Shown here: one piece after another, positions 10,578 to 20,852 of the stretch
How the letters are laid out: every line of letters begins with the position of its first letter
Numbering within the stretch: the stretch's first letter is position 1
Assembly (NCBI GenBank): GCA_016713725.1
Contig: JADJOO010000036.1
Coordinates: 1-64,000, forward strand
Direction of reading: 5' to 3'
Source: Pseudomonadota bacterium
Lineage (GTDB): Bacteria; Pseudomonadota; Gammaproteobacteria; Steroidobacterales; Steroidobacteraceae
Length of the DNA: 64,000 bases
Translations under genes and position numbers: made by a program
Notes under the pieces: model-generated
The model's input: the letters and a program-made list of their open reading frames with translations, nothing else
Databases searched by the model: none
What the model was told of the DNA's origin: nothing

Positions 10578-11300
10578 TCACCACACCAGCTCGCGCGCCG
10601 GGCGGCGTTGCGGGTTGCGCCGTTCCTGCTGGATGCGTCCGTCGCCGAGCACCAGCACGCGATCAGCCATGTCGGCGATGACCGCGTTGTGCGTGATCAG
10701 CACCGTGGTCGTGCCGAGCTCGCGGTGAATGCGCTCGATCGCCTCGAGCACGAGCACGCCGGTCTGGCTGTCGAGCGCGCCAGTCGGCTCGTCGCACAAC
10801 AGGATGTCCGGTTGCTTGGCGATTGCGCGCGCGATGGCCACGCGCTGTTGCTCGCCACCCGACAGCTGGGCCGGAAAATGGTGCAGCCGCTCGCCCAGGC
10901 CCACGAGCCGCAGTGCGGCCCCGGGCTCCATCGGGCGCGTCGCGATTTCGGTGACGAGGGCGACGTTTTCGAGCGCGGTCAGGCTCGAGATCAGGTTGTA
11001 GAACTGGAAGACGAAACCGACGTGCTCGCGACGATACCGCGTGAGGTCGCGATCGTCCTCGTGGGTGAGGTCGTGGTCTCCGAACCAGGCTTCACCCGTG
11101 CTTGCTGAATCAAGACCGCCGAGGATGTTGAGCAGGGTGGACTTGCCGCTGCCCGACGGGCCGAGCAGCACGACCATTTCGCCGGGCCACAGTTCAAGGT
11201 CGACGCCGCGCAGCGCATGCACTTCGACTTCGCCCGTGCGGTAGACCTTGCCGAGGTCGCGCGCGCGGAGCACGGGCCGTTGCGTGCCCGGGGTCGACAT
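10578..11300 (-). CDS. ABC transporter ATP-binding subunit (LolD/MacB-type)
   Basis: Intact 240-aa ATPase that powers the following permease. Walker A GPSGSGKSTLLNILGGLD near residues 40-57, Q-loop FVFQFYNLIS, signature LSGGEQQRVAIARAIA, Walker B ILLCDEPTGALD and switch His in VLITHN are all present. The close spacing of Walker A to the LNILGGLD motif and the TGALD variant of the D-loop are typical of the LolD/MacB/FtsE group that pairs with FtsX-domain permeases. I chose ATG 11300 (MSTPGTQRP) because the upstream extension to 11387 has no family similarity. First gene of a three-gene operon (ATPase, permease, adaptor). Confidence 0.95.
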   Translation of the reverse strand: MSTPGTQRPVLRARDLGKVYRTGEVEVHALRGVDLELWPGEMVVLLGPSGSGKSTLLNILGGLDSASTGEAWFGDHDLTHEDDRDLTRYRREHVGFVFQFYNLISSLTALENVALVTEIATRPMEPGAALRLVGLGERLHHFPAQLSGGEQQRVAIARAIAKQPDILLCDEPTGALDSQTGVLVLEAIERIHRELGTTTVLITHNAVIADMADRVLVLGDGRIQQERRNPQRRPARELVW

Positions 11301-11414
11301 GACCGTGACCTCACCGGCGAACTGAATCCGCCGAAAGCTTGCTCGCCGCCGCCCGGGGCAGCAATAAGAGCAGTCACGGAGGCGCAACGCGCCATCGGAA
11401 AAACGCCTGATTTG

Positions 11415-11792
11415 TCAATGGTTACCGGTCATTGCGTACGCGGCAGCACCGATGACGAGCGCGACCAGCGCGACGAAATCCGCGGTCACCACGCGACCGA
11501 CCAGCGCGTTGTAGCCGCCGCTCGACCATGCCAGCAGCAGGAACGACAGCACGCTGACGAAGGCGGCGATGAAGGCGATGGCCTGCAGTGATGGCTTGAA
11601 GGCCGCGAAAACCAGGAAGGCGCCTAACAACCCGAAGAGCACCGCCCGGTGCCGCATGAGGATCGCCAGGTTGGGTTCGCTGAAATCGAGTCCGTAGAGC
11701 GCTGCCAACCGGCCGGCTCCCATCGCTCCGGACAACGGTAGCAGGTGGATGATCCCCGCCAGGACCAGGCTCGCCGACACCAGGTATCGCAT
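11415..11792 (-). CDS. Small four-helix membrane protein of unknown function
   Basis: A 125-aa protein with four predicted membrane helices: YLVSASLVLAGIIHLLPL, a second after AILMRHRAVLFGLLGAFLVF, AIAFIAAFVSVLSFLLLAW, and VALVALVIGAAAYAM near the end. The motif RHRAVLFG after helix 1 recurs in similar small proteins of Proteobacteria, which carry no proven function. Start MRYLVSA at 11792 is favoured over the upstream Met because it opens directly into helix 1. It lies about 115 bases downstream of the ABC operon start in the same orientation but reads before it, so it is probably a separate unit. Confidence 0.7.
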   Translation of the reverse strand: MRYLVSASLVLAGIIHLLPLSGAMGAGRLAALYGLDFSEPNLAILMRHRAVLFGLLGAFLVFAAFKPSLQAIAFIAAFVSVLSFLLLAWSSGGYNALVGRVVTADFVALVALVIGAAAYAMTGNH

Positions 11793-11884
11793 CGCTTCTC
11801 CCTTGCCCGTCGTCCGGGCCGTCAACCGGGCTGCTTGCCGCGCGTTGTCCTGGCTGTGAGCCCCAAATGCAGGAGCGTTGCGTC

Positions 11885-12233
11885 ATGAGTGCCCCTCGAA
11901 AGACACGATACGCTGCAGTGTTCGCGGCCGGGTTGCTGTGCCTCGCGCAAGCCGTTCCGGCGTCCGCTGGCTCGCCACCGCACTATCCGCCGGGTTGGCA
12001 GCACCCAGCGCCATGACCAGCACCGTTACGACGGTCGGCGCTACGTCGTGGTCGATCGACTGCCGCGCGGCTGCCGCCACGTCTACTATCGCGGCCAGCC
12101 GTACTACTACCACGGCGCCCATTGGTACCGACCCTACGGTGCGCGGTTCGTCGCCGTGGCTCCGCCGGCAGGCGTGATCATCGACGGCCGCGGCGTCACT
12201 TTTACGGCGTGGGTGCCGCTGGTCCGCTGGTGA
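11885..12233 (+). CDS. Small secreted Tyr/His/Pro-rich protein (one frameshift)
   Basis: ATG at 11885 gives MSAPRKTRYAAVFAAGLLCL followed by AQAVPASAG, a clear Sec signal peptide with an A-x-A cleavage site. The mature part starts SPPHYPPGWQHPAP. At about 12013 the frame ends in TGA, but the other frame continues HDQHRYDGRRYVVVDRLPRG, then HVYYRGQPYYYHGAHWYRP, VAVAPPAGVIID and WVPLVRW up to 12233. The joined product (about 115 aa) resembles small exported proteins with a Y(Y/H)xxG..YY..YRP core found in many gammaproteobacteria. No function is known. Its end overlaps the convergent amidohydrolase by about 30 bases. Confidence 0.6.
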
Positions 12234-13495
12234 GGCCGGTCGGTCGGTAACGGTCGCGCAACTCCGTTTGCCGCGAGCGAGTCGACTGTGCCTTGCCGCC
12301 GATCCAGACCTGCTCCGCGACCGACGTCACTTCGAGCGGATCACCGGACCACAATACGAGGTCCGCAGGCGATCCGGGCATGATGCGGCCCGCTTCAGCG
12401 CCAAGGCCGAACACGTCCGCCGGCGTGGACGTCAGTGCCGCCAGCGCGGCGTCCCAAGGCAGACCATGCGCGACGGCAACGCCTGCGCCTTGTCGTACCT
12501 TGTGCGCCTGGTTAGTCCCGGCGGAAAGATGCGTGAACATGACGGGCACGCCCGCGCGCTGCAGTTGCGCCGCGTTCTCCATCGAGGCGCCAAGCTGATC
12601 GAACGTGCCGGGCAGGGCGAGCAGGGGTTCCAGCACCACCGGTACTTTCGACCGGGCGAGCAGCGTGGCCACCTGCGACGCCTGCGCGCCACCGACGATC
12701 ACCGGTTTCGCCGTGCCTGGCTGCGAATTCCAGCACCTGCCGGATGTCCACCGCGCGATCCACGGCGAACGCCATGCGTCCGCCGGCGAGGTATCGGGCG
12801 AAGACCTCGCGTCCCGTCGGTGTCAGCAGGCGCACGTCGCCGGCCTGCAGCGGCTTGCCCGGCAACGCCTCGCGCGTCGCCTGTTCGAGCAACATGAACT
12901 GCGCGCCACGGCTGTAGCCGACGCCTGCGGTCGCGGACGGACCCATGTCGAGGAACTGCGTGCGGCTCGCCGCGACGAAGGGACTGTCGCTGCCGTCGAG
13001 GCGCGCGACGGCGCCCTGGCCCGCAAACAAGGTGCCGGATGCCATCGGTGCAATCATCGCGAAGGTGATGCCCTCGGCGCGATTGACGCCGATGACGGCC
13101 GAATCGGGATTGAAAGCCTGGGTGACGTCGAATTCGGGCCGGGGCACGAAACCCGGGCCGGAGGCGCCGCTGTCAACGAGGGCCGCCCTGTCGACGGTGG
13201 ACGATTCCAGCTCGATCTCGCTGATGCCGAGTCCCGAAATGCCGCCGAATAGACCTGGCGTCAGTGGGCGACCGTTGGCTTCGGTCACCTGGGCGCCTGG
13301 TGCTGCCAGGTTGCTACCCACTTCGACCACGCGACCGCCGCGCACGAGCACGTCGGTGCGTTCGAGTGTGCCCTGGGTCGTCAGGGTATGGACCCTGGCG
13401 TTGCGGATCAGCACGTCCTGCGCCTGCGCAGGTACGGGCAGTGCCTGGGCGACCAGGGACAGCGCGAGCAGTGCAATGATGCGCTGGCGGTTCAT
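12202..13495 (-). CDS. Exported amidohydrolase (imidazolonepropionase-like), one frameshift
   Basis: Second of two tandem amidohydrolases. Signal peptide MNRQRIIALLALSLVAQALP with AQAQ at the cleavage site, then the N-terminal beta-sandwich (DVLIRNARVHTLTTQGTLER, VRGGRVVEVGSNLAAPG). The position that usually carries the metal HxH (PGLIDxHxH) reads TPGLFGGISGLGISEIE, so the first metal pair is absent and this copy may be non-hydrolytic or need its partner. The frame shifts near 12710 and continues IVGGAQASQVATLLARSKVP, VPVMFTHLSAGTNQAHK, ALTSTPADVFGLGAEAGRI and GSPADLVLWSGDPLE, the conserved C-terminal sandwich. Its ATG overlaps the stop of the upstream amidohydrolase, so the two are translationally coupled and may form a hetero-complex (inference). 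Confidence 0.75.
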
Positions 13496-14883
13496 CTTGC
13501 GGCTCCCGGCTGGCCGAGCAGGAAATCGGATCGGGGCGTGGCGGGCGGATGGTTCCGGTCGAACGCCAGTGCGCCGTCGATATAGACGAGGTCCGGCAGC
13601 GCATACACGCTGAAGGGATCGCGGTTCCAGACCACGACGTCGGCCATCTTGCCCGGCTCGAGCGTGCCAACCCGGCCGGCGATACCGAGCGCCTTCGCGG
13701 CATTCGACGTGATCCAGCGGATTGCGCGCTCCGGCGGAATGTCGAGGCCGACGCGCTGCCCACGCGACATGGCCTTCGCCGCTTCCTGGTTCAGCCGCTG
13801 GATGCCCTCGTCGGAGTCCGAATGAACGATCGCGCAGCCGTCCTTCGGCGCATCGACGTAAGCGAGGTTCTCCCAGATGCCGTCATAGGCTTCGTTGATA
13901 AGCCCCACCAGTCTGGCTCCAGAGTGCACCGCAGACGCCTTTCCTGCGCGAGGCGGTCCGCGATCTTGGACGCCTCGACACCGTGGTGAAACGCCGCGAT
14001 CCTGAAGTGAAATTCCCGCGCCAGGTCGAGCATCACGGCCATCTCGTCGGCGCGGTAGCAGTGCACTTGCACCTGCACTTGCCCCTGCATCGCGGCGACC
14101 AGGGTCTCGAGCCGCAGATCGCGCTTCGGCGGCACGGGCTGCTCGGCCGGATCGCGATCCTTTGCTTTCTTCTTCTCATAGGCAGCGACGTCCGCGTCGT
14201 ACTTCTGCCACTGTTGCTGATAGTCCTCGGCGTCGGCGAAGGCCTGCCGGTAGCCAGCGACGTTACCCATGCGCGTCGACGGCGCTCGGGTTGCGCCCCA
14301 GACCCTTGCACTCGCCGCAGCAGGCCATCTTCGCCCCGCGGCGCCCCGGGAAACTTCATCGCCCAGTACGTCGGGCGGGGACGTTGCGCAGCGACGCCCC
14401 GGCCGCCGATGAGGCTGCCGGACCCCGAGATCTGATCGTCGCCGCCACACCGCCCGCGAGTGCGGTCGCAAAGCCCGGGTCCTGCGGCCAGACCGAATGT
14501 TCGGCCCAGACACCCGCCGTCACCGGATCGGTCATCTCGTTGCCATCCTGCGTCGCGTTGACGCCGGGGCTTGCGTACACGCCGAGGTGTGAGTGCACGT
14601 CGATCAGCCCGGGCGTGACCCAGCGGCCCTTCGCGTCGATCGTGGTGGCGTCACCCTGTGGCAGCGCCGTGCCGACCCCGACGATCTTGCCGTCGCGAAT
14701 CAGCACGTCCGCGCCGTCGAGCCGGCGGCCAGTCCCGTCGAGGACCGTCGCATTGCGGATCAGCACCGGGGTGCTCGAAGGTGGCTGGTAGGTGGACGGG
14801 TAGGGCTTCGGGGCCGCTCCGCTGCCATGTGGCGAAGAAGGCCAGTGTAGCCCGCCGAACCCTGTCAACATTATCTGGCTCAT
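13492..14883 (-). pseudogene. Amidohydrolase (imidazolonepropionase-like), frameshifted
   Basis: First of the tandem pair. It reads VLIRNATVLDGTGRRLDGAD, then KIVGVGTALPQGDATTIDAK, TPGLIDVHSHLGVYASPG with the intact metal HxH, GFATALAGGV, an inserted charged segment with AYEKKKAKDRDPAEQ, QVQVHCYRADEMAVMLDLA (metal His on the barrel), FHFRIAAFHHGVEASKIA, NQEAAKAMSRGQRVGLDIPP, WITSNAAKALGIAGRVGTLE and DVVVWNRDPFSVYALPDLVY. The product is thus a TIM-barrel hydrolase probably exported to the periplasm, though the signal region near 14883 is unclear and the start is uncertain. Frame changes near 14430, 14280-14370 and 13920. Such proteins act on cyclic amides, dipeptides or similar bonds; substrate not predictable. 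Confidence 0.75.
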
Positions 14884-14975
14884 CCTCCTGCTTGCCGCGA
14901 AGCATAACGGAAGGCGCCTTCCTGTCCGCAACCATCTACCATCCGCGTACAAAAACACGCAGGGGGGCTCCGGCC

Positions 14976-16302
14976 ATGCGGGACTGGATAGCAGCTTTCG
15001 CCCGCAAGGCAGGCAACTACGTGCCGGACGCCGCGGCGTCCGCGGGTCATCATGCCGTTTTGCCCCGGCAGGCACGTCCTTCGCCCGGGCGATAACCTGC
15101 TCACCAACGTCGACGCGTTCTACCGCGGTCTCTGACGCTGTCGCTTTCAGCATGCAGATGACGCTGATTCTCGTGCTCAGCACGGTGTTGAGCCGGACCG
15201 CCGCATTCCGTCGCGCGATCCGCCGCATCGGACCTGTCGCAGACAGTCACGCAGGTGATCGCGCTGGCGGTGTGCGTGAATTCCATCCTGAGTTACCTGT
15301 ACTGGGGTCTTGGCCTGGCCATGGGACCGCTGATCGCGGTGTACTTCGCCGAAGCCGCGGAACGCAAAGGGCTGCGCATCGATTTCCCGTTTTTTCTCGC
15401 GACAGTGTTCGCCGCAGGATCCGTCTGGCAGTTCAGCTGTCGTCGACGGCGGCGCTGCTGGCGGCGACACCCGGAAATTTCCTGTGGCAGGAGGCAGTCA
15501 TGGCGCTCGGCACGACGATCGGTTCGTTGCCCGCGCTCATGGTGACGTTCGTGTTCCCGCTGTCGCTGATTCTGCTGGCGCGATACCTGATGCCGCAGCA
15601 GGTGCGGCCGATCCGGCCTTCCGGCCGCGGCGGCGTTGGCGCTGCCTGCTTCGAGCCGGGTCCTGCAACCAGGGGGAAGCGGTCGGCCTTTTCCGGCTGA
15701 CCGAGTAACTTCCTGTTTCCTCCGCTCAATGCGCGCCCTGGCCTGACTGGTACTGCTACACCATGTCATCAACAAGGGTCCGGCCTCGAACCCAATCCGA
15801 TGGTCACCGTGCTGTTGACGTTCGCGCCGCTGATGCAGCGGTGCCTGGCGCGTTCTCGCGCGGATGGCAGCCAGGCCGTCGGTCGTGCTGGCCGGTCATC
15901 GCCGTACCAGTTCCACGGCGGAGTCACGGGATGCTGCAGTTCACGCGGGTCGGCCCGTGGTTCGCTCATGTCTTCGCTGACCTGGCGACGCCGCTGACGT
16001 TTCCGCTGCTGACCGCGGTCGGCGCTTCGATCATCGCGATCTTCGTGCCGTCGAGCGGCGGGCAGTGGATCATCCAGGGTTTCGTCACCGTCACCTCCGC
16101 GAATGCGCTGGGGGCCACGCCGCAACAGGGTCTGCTGGCGCTCGGGGTCGGGGACCAGATGGGTAACCTGCTCGCGCCGTTCTGGGTCGTGGTGGCGGCG
16201 GGCATCGCACGCATCGACTTTCGCGAAATATTCGGCCACCTGGTCGTCTTCGCGGCGCTCTGGTTCGTCGTCGGTGTGAGCATCTTCACCTTCGTGCAGT
16301 GA
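14976..16302 (+). pseudogene. Short-chain fatty acid transporter (AtoE family), frameshifted
   Basis: A polytopic inner-membrane carrier of the AtoE/TIGR00366 family, about 440 codons as in AtoE. ATG 14976 after AGGGGGG reads MRDWIAAFARKAGNYVPDAA, then (other frames) NLLTNVDAFYRGL, SMQMTLILVLSTVLSRTAAF, TQVIALAVCVNSILSYLYWG, GLAMGPLIAVYFAEAAERKG, LSSTAALLAATPGNFLWQEA and the intact last part from about 15930: PWFAHVFADLATPLTFPLL, IFVPSSGGQWIIQGF (the strongest family motif), LALGVGDQMGNLLAPFW, and a final helix. Frame changes near 15050, 15130, 15215, 15430 and around 15650-15930. Likely role: uptake of short-chain acids such as acetoacetate or butyrate. Divergent from the amidohydrolase pair. 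Confidence 0.8.
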
Positions 16303-16454
16303 CGGCAGCCCGGCATGACGCGCGTCGGTCATGACCGGCGCGGGGCCTGGGCATATGCGCAGCAGGACACCCACTACTACGTATTTTTCGAGGGCCGGGG
16401 TGGCGGTATTTGTGGCGCTTGAAGGCCCCGATGGCGGGCCGGCGAGGGCTTGCG

Positions 16455-19218
16455 ATGACCACCAATGCGCCGCGATGGATTTACGCTTTTGCAGAAGGTG
16501 ACGGCCGTAACAAGATGCTGCCGGCGGCAAGGGGGCCAACCAACGCGAGATGACGCGCATCGGACTGAACGTACCGCCGGATTCGTCATGACGACCGAAG
16601 CCCGTCTCGCCTACCTCGGCGACGTCCAGCGCAATCTGCCCGCGGGTCTGCTTGACGCGCGCACCGAAATGGCGTCCTCGAGCGCCAGACCGGCAAGCGC
16701 TTCGGTGGCGGCGACGATCCGCTGCTGGTCTCCGTGCGTTCCGGCTCCGCCATGTCCATGCCCGGCATGATGGACACCATCCTCAACCTCGGTCTCAACG
16801 AGACGACGCTCGCCGCGCTCATCCGCCACACTGGCAACGAGCGCTTCGGTTTCGACGCCTGGCGCCGCTTCATCCAGCTGTTCGGCAAGGTTGCGCTCGG
16901 TGTGCCCGACGCGTTGTTCGACGAGCAGTTCGAAGTCGTGAAGACCCGTGTCGGCGTCAAGCAGGACGTGATGCTCGGCGGCGACGAGCTGCGCGAGATC
17001 GGCGAGCCGCTTCCCGCAGGTGGTGCAGCGGCATACCGGGCAGCCGTTCCCGGCCGATCCGTATGAGCAGCTCGAGATTGCCATCAAGGCCGTCTTCAAC
17101 TCGTGGACGGGAGCAAGCGGGCCATCGACTACCGGCGCGAGTTCAGGATCACGCCGGCGATGGCGAACGGCACGGCTGTCAACGTCGTTGCCACGGTCTA
17201 CGGCAACATGGGTAACGACAGCGCCACCGGAGTCGGCTTACGCGCAACCGGCGACGGGCGAGAACCAGCCGTATGGCGAGTACCTGACGAATGCGCAGGG
17301 CGAGGACGTCGTCGCGGGATCCGTACGCCCAAGCCCATCGGCGACCCCGCCACGGAAATGCCGGGCCTTTACGTGCAGCTGGCCTGAGCTGCGCAACCGG
17401 CTGGAGCGGAACTACCGCAGAAGTGCAGGACTTCGAGTTCACGATCGAGCGCGGCACCCTCTATTGCCTGCAGACGCGCAACGGCAAGATGAACGCCGCC
17501 GCGCGGGTGCGCACCGCGGTCGAGATGCACGAGGAAGGGCTCTTGAGCCGAGAAGAAGCCATCACGCGCGTCGACCCGCGCACCTCGAGCAGATGCTGTT
17601 CCCGCGTCTCGATCCGCAGCACAAGAGCCAGCCGCTGGCGACGGGGTTGCCTGCGTCGCCCGGAGCGGCCAGCGGCCACGCGGTCTTCGACGCGGACCGC
17701 GCGGAGACGCTGGGCAAGCAGGGCACGAAGGTCATCCTGGTGCGCGAGGAGACCAAGCCCGAGGACATCCACGGTTCTTCGCCCGCAGGGCATCTCACCA
17801 GCCGCGGCGGCAAGACTTCGCACGCGGGCCGTCGTCGCGCGGGCATGGAGCGCCCCGTGGCCGGAGCTGAAGGCATCCACGTCGACGTGGCGATGCGCGT
17901 CGCGTTCGTCGGCGACCAGGTGATCAAGGAAGGCGACGTCGTCACCATCGACGGCAGCACGGGCCGCGTCTTCCGCGGTGAGGTGCCGACGGTCGAGGCC
18001 GATTTCTCTTCGGCGCTGGTGAAGCTTCTTGGCTGGGCGGACCAGCACGCGCGACTCGGCGTGCGCGATAACGCTGACACGCCGCAGGATGCGGCGCGCG
18101 TTGCGCCACGGAGCGAAAGGGGATCGGCCTGTGTCGCACCGAGCGGGCATGTTCAACGCGGCCGATCGACTGCCCATCGTCGTCGACACGATCGTGGCCG
18201 AGACGGCCGAGGACCGGCGCGCCGCGCTCGATCGCCTGCTGCCTATCCAGCGGGCCGACTTCGTCGGCATCTTCCGCGGCATGGCGCCGCACCCGGTGAC
18301 GATCCGGCTGCTCGATCCGCCGATCCACGAGTTCCTGCCGACCGAGCGGCAGCTCGAAGACGACATCGCGCGACTGCACGACCTCCGGGGTGCCGCCCGC
18401 GGCATGGAGGTGCTGACGGAGGCCGCGCGCTTCGCTCCCGATACGCTGATTCCCGCGACGCTGCGTGATTTTGGCGAAACGCGGCTGATCGACACGATCA
18501 TCGCGCGCAAGGAAGCGATCCTGCGCAAGGCGCGAGCGCTGCGCGAGGTGAACCCGATGCTCGGCCACCGCGGCGTGCGGCTCGGCATCACGTATCCGGA
18601 GATCTACACGATGCAGATCCGCGCCGTGCTCGAGGCGGCCGCCGACTGCGTGCGCTCCGGTGTCGAGGTCCGGCCGGAGATCATGGTGCCGCAGGTCTGC
18701 ACGGCCCAGGAACTGAACCTCGTGCGCGACTACATGTCCGCCGTGCAGAAGCAGGTCGAACTGACTTACGGCGTGCAGGTCCCGTGCAGGTTCGGCACCA
18801 TGGTGGAGGTCGTGCGCGCTTGCATGCGCGCCGAGAACCTGGCGGAAGTGGCTGAATTCTTCTCCTTCGGCACCAACGACCTCACCCAGGCGACGTTCTC
18901 GTTCTCGCGCGAGGATGCCGAGAACAAGTTCCTGCCGATGTACAACGAGCGGGGAATCCTCCAGGACAATCCTTCGAGGTGCTCGACGAAGGGCGTAGGG
19001 CGATTGACGGCGCTCGCCGTGGAATGGGGCCGTCGCAGCCGGCCCGGACCAAGGTCGGCATCTGCGGGGAGCACGGCGGTCACCCGGCCTCGATCGTCTT
19101 TTGCGATTCGATCGGGCTCGACTACGTCTCGTGTTCGGCGCCGCGGGTGCCGATTGCGAGGCTCGCCGCCGCACAGGCGGCGATCGGCAGTGCCGGGGTC
19201 ACGGACAAGGCGGCGTAA
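16455..19218 (+). pseudogene. ppdK: Pyruvate, phosphate dikinase, frameshifted
   Basis: Interconverts pyruvate + ATP + Pi and PEP + AMP + PPi. ATG 16455 reads MTTNAPRWIYAFAEGDGRNK, then the nucleotide-grasp domain with TRIGLNVPPGFVMTTEA and SVRSGSAMSMPGMMDTILNL, NERFGFDAWRRFIQLFGKVA, FEFTIERGTLYCLQTRNGK, the phosphohistidine loop TSRGGKTSHA (about 17800-17825), and the PEP/pyruvate barrel: RTEHMF region near 18140, RGVRLGITYPEIYTMQIRA, PEIMVPQVCTAQELNL, FFSFGTNDLTQATFSFSRED, and KVGICGEHGGHPASI with the catalytic Cys. About 920 codons in total. Frame breaks near 16520, 17010, 17110-17400, 17580, 17790, 18090 and 18985-19040. All key blocks are present, so the gene is probably functional in the organism. 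Confidence 0.9.
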
Positions 19219-19337
19219 GGGTCCCGACTCTGCAGCAACGATTGCGGGTCGGACGCTCTGCCTGAGCGCCAGCCCGCGCGTCAGTGTCTGGCCCGATAGC
19301 TTGCAGTCACCTATATTGCCGGGGAACGGAGGATCCC

Positions 19338-20840
19338 ATGGCCGACCGCAAGCTGCTCAACCTGCTCGACCTGAGCTTCGTGCTCATGGAAACGCGCCAG
19401 ACACCGATGCATGTGGCCGGTCTGCAGACTTTCGTGCTGCCGGCTGGCGCGCCGCGCGATTACCCGCGCAAGGTCTACGAATACCTGCTGCAGTTTTCCG
19501 GTCACCGCGGCCCTGTTCAATTACCGGCTGCGCGGCGTGGGGTCGGGCCGTCTGCGCCCCACGTTCGAGGTCGCTTACAAGATCGACCTGGAGTATCACC
19601 TGCGGCATTCGGCACTGCCCTATCCCGGCGGCGAGCGCGAGCTGGGCATCCTCGTTTCCCGCCTGCATTCGAACCCGATGGACCTCGACCGCCCGCTGTG
19701 GAGATCCACCTGATCGAAGGCTCGCAGGGCGGACGCTTCGCCCTTTACTGCAAGCTCCATCATTCGCTGGCGGACGGCGTGTCGGGCGTCGGCTTGCTCA
19801 ACTTCTCGACCGATCCCGACGCCAGCGAGACGCCGCCGATCTGGGCCGCGGACCGGCCGCGAGGCACACGCACGCCGAAGATTCCGGGACTGTTCGGCGC
19901 CTTCAGCATGCTGCAGGCGGCCTTCGCGAGCCAGGCCAGGAATTGCCGAACCTGGTGCAAGGCCTGGCGGGCACCGTCAAGGCCGTGTTCGGCGTGAAGC
20001 CGCATCCCGACTTCACGTCGCTGGCGGAAGCGCCCCGCACGATCTTCAACGTCAACGTCACCCCCCGGGCGCTGGGTCGCCACGCAGGCGACCAGCCTCG
20101 AACGCCTGAAAGCAACCGGCGAAGCGGCGGGCGGCAGCATCAACGACGTGGTGCTTGCCGCCAGCAGCGGAGCAATGCGGCGCTTCCTGTCGAGCTCGGC
20201 GAGTTGCCGCGCAAGTCACTGGTGACGTCCATTCCAGTGGCGTTGCCGCGCGACTCGAGCCAGGCCGGCGGCAATGCGATCAGCTTCGCCAACGTGCGCC
20301 TTGGCACCGACATCGAGGACGTGCGCGAACGGTTCGACGTCATCCGTCGCAGCAGCGTCGCCGGACGCGACTTCCTCAAGCAGATGAGCACGAAGACGCT
20401 CATGGATTACACGGTGCTGATCAGTTCGCCACAGATCCTGACGCGGCTGCCCGGCATCGGTTCGCGCGTGCCGCCGACCTATAACGTCATCATCTCGAAC
20501 GTGCCCGGACCGCGCGGCAAGCTGTACTTCCTGGGCTCGGAGATGGAGGCGTACTACCCGATCTCGGCGCTCTTCCACGCCAGGCGCTCAACATCACGGT
20601 ATTGAGCTACGCCGGCGGCCTGTATTTTGGTTTCACCGGGTGCGCCGACAAGGTGCCCCACCTGCAACGTCTCGCCGTCTACACGGGAGAGGCGATCGAT
20701 GAACTGGAGCAGGTGTTTCTCGGTCGTGGCGGGGACAAGAAGGTGGGGAAGGTGGGGAAGGGGCGGGGAAGGCGAGGAAGGCCGGGAAGGCCGGGAAGGC
20801 GAAGAAGGCGGGGAAGGCCGGGAAGGCGAGGAAGGCCTGA
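19338..20840 (+). pseudogene. Wax-ester synthase/diacylglycerol acyltransferase with Lys-rich tail, frameshifted
   Basis: WS/DGAT bifunctional acyltransferases esterify acyl-CoA to fatty alcohols or diacylglycerol to make storage lipid at the inner membrane. ATG 19338 after GGAGGATCCC reads MADRKLLNLLDLSFVLMETR, TPMHVAGLQTFVLPAGAP, RELGILVSRLHSNPMDLDRP, EIHLIEGSQGGRFALYCK, the catalytic HHxxxDG as HHSLADGVSG (about 19758-19787), then INDVVLA region, VTSIPVALPRDSSQAGGNAI, NVIISNVPGPRGKLYFLGSE and VLSYAGGLYFGFTGCADKVP. After the conserved C-terminus the chain runs into a low-complexity repeat. Read in the frame that ends at TGA 20838-20840, it is a tail of Lys, Ala and Gly (KAGKAGKAKKAGKAGKARKA). 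Frame changes near 19505, 19700, 19940, 20090, 20580 and about 20770. Confidence 0.8.
20736..20837 (+). repeat. GGGAAGGC-type short tandem repeat coding a Lys/Ala/Gly tail
   Basis: About 100 bases made of repeats of GGGAAGG(C/T) and GCGAGGAAGGC units at the 3' end of the acyltransferase gene. One frame gives Lys-Ala-Gly repeats ending in TGA. The other frames give Arg/Gly/Pro or Glu/Gly repeats. The base pattern invites polymerase or sequencing slippage, which may explain the frame jump just upstream. Confidence 0.8.
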
Positions 20841-20852
20841 GCGGGCCTTTCG

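Noticed and set aside
16303..16454. Regulatory element between the fatty acid transporter and ppdK
   Set aside because: Only GC-rich sequence without clear palindrome, promoter or terminator.
20736..20837. CRISPR-like tandem repeat
   Set aside because: Units are 8-12 bases with no spacers and lie inside a coding end.
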